Of a DNA stretch of 8,125 nt, positions 6,816-8,125 are shown piece after piece (positions within the stretch are counted from its first letter, which is position 1; each line of letters begins with the position of its first letter). The translations under genes were made by a program, and so were the position numbers. The notes below the pieces were generated by a model that did not search any database, had not been told where the DNA came from, and saw only the letters and a program-made list of their open reading frames with translations. This DNA is from Rhodanobacter sp. (GTDB lineage Bacteria; Pseudomonadota; Gammaproteobacteria; Xanthomonadales; Rhodanobacteraceae): the NCBI GenBank assembly GCA_026193555.1, contig JAPHUU010000051.1, forward strand, positions 1 through 8,125, read 5' to 3'.

Positions 6816-6902
6816 GGGAATAGCCTCGCTTGCAGTTACAGGGGGATGTCGCCGTGGGTGGGGCAACGGGCGAATGCTGAACTGGCGGGCGCAGACGGAA
6901 TG

Positions 6903-6923
6903 TGATCAAGATCAACCTGATCA
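6903..6923. repeat. TGATCA repeat pair with a third GATC between
   Basis: TGATCA occurs at 6903-6908 and 6918-6923 with another GATC at 6910-6913, so three GATC sites fall within 19 bases. It lies 88 bases upstream of the glutamine-rich protein start, within its likely control region. It may be an operator or a methylation-sensitive site, or chance. Confidence 0.35.
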
Positions 6924-7000
6924 TTGGAGACGCCATATCTTGCGGCTTGGTGGCCATGGAGCCCCGCGCGAGTCCGACCGTCGCCCGCCCTCCCATGCGG

Positions 7001-8125
7001 TCATCCGGGTGCTGGCCGAACCGCCGACCGGGCTTCCGTGCGATAGAACAGCAGACCCAGCGCCGCCAATGCCGCAAACGCCGCGCCGGCCATGAAGGTC
7101 GCCGAGGCGCCAAACCTTCCCCACAACGCGCCGGCGATGACGCTCGCCAGCAACAGCGAGACGCCGCTGACCAGATTGAACAGGCCGAAAGCCGTGCCAC
7201 GGAGACGGCTCGGCGCGGTATCGGCCACCAGCTTCGACAGCAACCCCTGGGTGAGCGCCATGTGCAGGCCCCACAAGGCGGCGCCGACAAACGCCTGGAT
7301 CGGCAAGGCGGACAGCGCCAGCACGGCGTCGGCGACGATCAGCACGATCAATCCGAGAATCAGCAGCGTTCGTGCGGACAGTCGGTCAGCCGCCATGCCC
7401 GCCGGGTAGGCAACGGCGGCGTAGACGACATTCATGACGACCATGATCAGCGGCGTATAGCCGATCGCCAGTCCAACATCCCGCCCGCGAAGGATCAGGA
7501 ATGCCTCACTGAATCGGGCCAGGGTGAAAACCGCACCCAGCGCGACCACCAGCCAGTAGCGAGCGCGAAGCCGCTTGAGATCGGCCAGCGTCATGCGGCT
7601 CGTCGCGCTGCCAGGCCGGACGTTGGCCTCGGGCTCACGCACGGCAACCAGCAACAGCAGCACCGCCAGAAACCCCGGCACCACCGCCACCCACAGCACC
7701 AGCTTGATGTTGTTCGCCAACCACGCCATGAAGGCCAGCGCCGCCAGCGGCCCCAGGAAAGCCCCGATCGAATCCAGTGCCTGGCGCAGGCCATACGCCT
7801 TGCCGCGTTGCGCCGGCAGCACGATATCCGCAATCAGTGCGTCGCGCGGAGCACCGCGGATCCCCTTGCCGATGCGATCGACGAAGCGTGCGAAAAAGAC
7901 CAACCACAAGGTGGACGCCAGCGGAAACACCAGCTTGGTGACCGCGCTCAGTCCATAGCCGAGGATGACCAGCGGCTTGCGCTTGCCGAGGTAGTCACTG
8001 AGGGAGCCGGAAAATACCTTGGTAATCGACGCCGTGGCCTCAGCCACACCCTCGATCACGCCGATCGTGGCCATCGATGCCCCCAGCACCGTGACCATGA
8101 AGATCGGCAGCAGGCTGTGCACCAG
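7001..8125 (-). CDS. Major facilitator superfamily permease, lacking its N-terminus at the window edge
   Basis: The frame runs from the window end (8125) to TGA at 7001-7003, giving 374 residues. The first visible residues (LVHSLLPIF) are in the middle of the first membrane helix, so perhaps 30 N-terminal residues are outside; the GTG at 8122 is an internal valine codon rather than the start. The MFS loop motif GSLSDYLGKRKP (about residues 40-51) follows the second helix, and RFVDRIGKGIRGAPRDALIAD (about 80-100) is a signature of a distinct MFS subgroup often just named 'MFS transporter'. A central hydrophilic loop (about 164-190) divides two hydrophobic halves, giving about 12 helices in the complete protein. 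It should move a small solute across the inner membrane using the proton gradient; the substrate is unknown, and export of a drug or metal complex is only a guess. The next gene on the strand starts 185 bases on. Confidence 0.9.
   Translation of the reverse strand: MVHSLLPIFMVTVLGASMATIGVIEGVAEATASITKVFSGSLSDYLGKRKPLVILGYGLSAVTKLVFPLASTLWLVFFARFVDRIGKGIRGAPRDALIADIVLPAQRGKAYGLRQALDSIGAFLGPLAALAFMAWLANNIKLVLWVAVVPGFLAVLLLLVAVREPEANVRPGSATSRMTLADLKRLRARYWLVVALGAVFTLARFSEAFLILRGRDVGLAIGYTPLIMVVMNVVYAAVAYPAGMAADRLSARTLLILGLIVLIVADAVLALSALPIQAFVGAALWGLHMALTQGLLSKLVADTAPSRLRGTAFGLFNLVSGVSLLLASVIAGALWGRFGASATFMAGAAFAALAALGLLFYRTEARSAVRPAPG

Noticed and set aside
6921..7274. 117-codon - strand frame within the MFS 3' region
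   Set aside because: It overlaps the MFS gene in another frame, lacks a domain and has shadow-like composition.
1..8125. CRISPR array, insertion sequence, tRNA or rRNA
   Set aside because: No regularly spaced repeats, transposase motifs, terminal inverted repeats or cloverleaf-like segments were found on reading both strands by eye.

Overview
The window is GC-rich, densely coding gammaproteobacterial chromosome. Protein style (a Xanthomonas-like penicillin-acylase C-terminus, a MASE1/PAS/GGDEF/EAL sensor, a diheme CcpA-type peroxidase) suggests the Xanthomonadales/Lysobacterales, perhaps Rhodanobacter or Dyella relatives. This placement rests on protein resemblance from memory, not on a marker gene, so it is tentative.

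Layout on the + strand: positions 2-763 are the C-terminal third or so of a penicillin-acylase (Ntn-hydrolase, S45) family enzyme whose start lies outside the window. After a 126-base gap with a small GC hairpin and a possible extended -10 promoter comes a 1112-codon membrane sensor (890/893-4228) with MASE1, three PAS domains, GGDEF and EAL. It keeps the catalytic residues of both c-di-GMP enzymes and the inhibitory I-site.

Layout on the - strand, all reading towards lower coordinates: an MFS permease truncated by the window end (7001-8125), a secreted glutamine-rich protein (6279-6815), a periplasmic diheme cytochrome c peroxidase (4981-6021) and a cytochrome b561 (4419-4958). The peroxidase and b561 genes are 22 bases apart and look like one transcript. 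The sensor gene and b561 converge across 190 bases (4229-4418) with no convincing terminator. Start codons of the peroxidase, b561 and glutamine-rich protein were moved inward from the longest reading frames because each internal ATG has a well-spaced Shine-Dalgarno sequence.

Taken together, the - strand cluster looks like an envelope redox/stress set: CcpA-type peroxidase removes periplasmic H2O2, and b561 can exchange electrons with the quinone pool (E. coli CybB is a superoxide oxidase). The glutamine-rich secreted protein has no known role. The neighbouring c-di-GMP sensor may be unrelated. No mobile element, CRISPR array, tRNA or rRNA was seen. I do not see a clearly new multi-gene defence or mobile system. 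The most notable unexplained features are an 8-bp perfect inverted repeat and a 10-bp-phased direct repeat in front of the peroxidase gene, a 13/14-bp hairpin after the glutamine-rich gene, and that protein itself.
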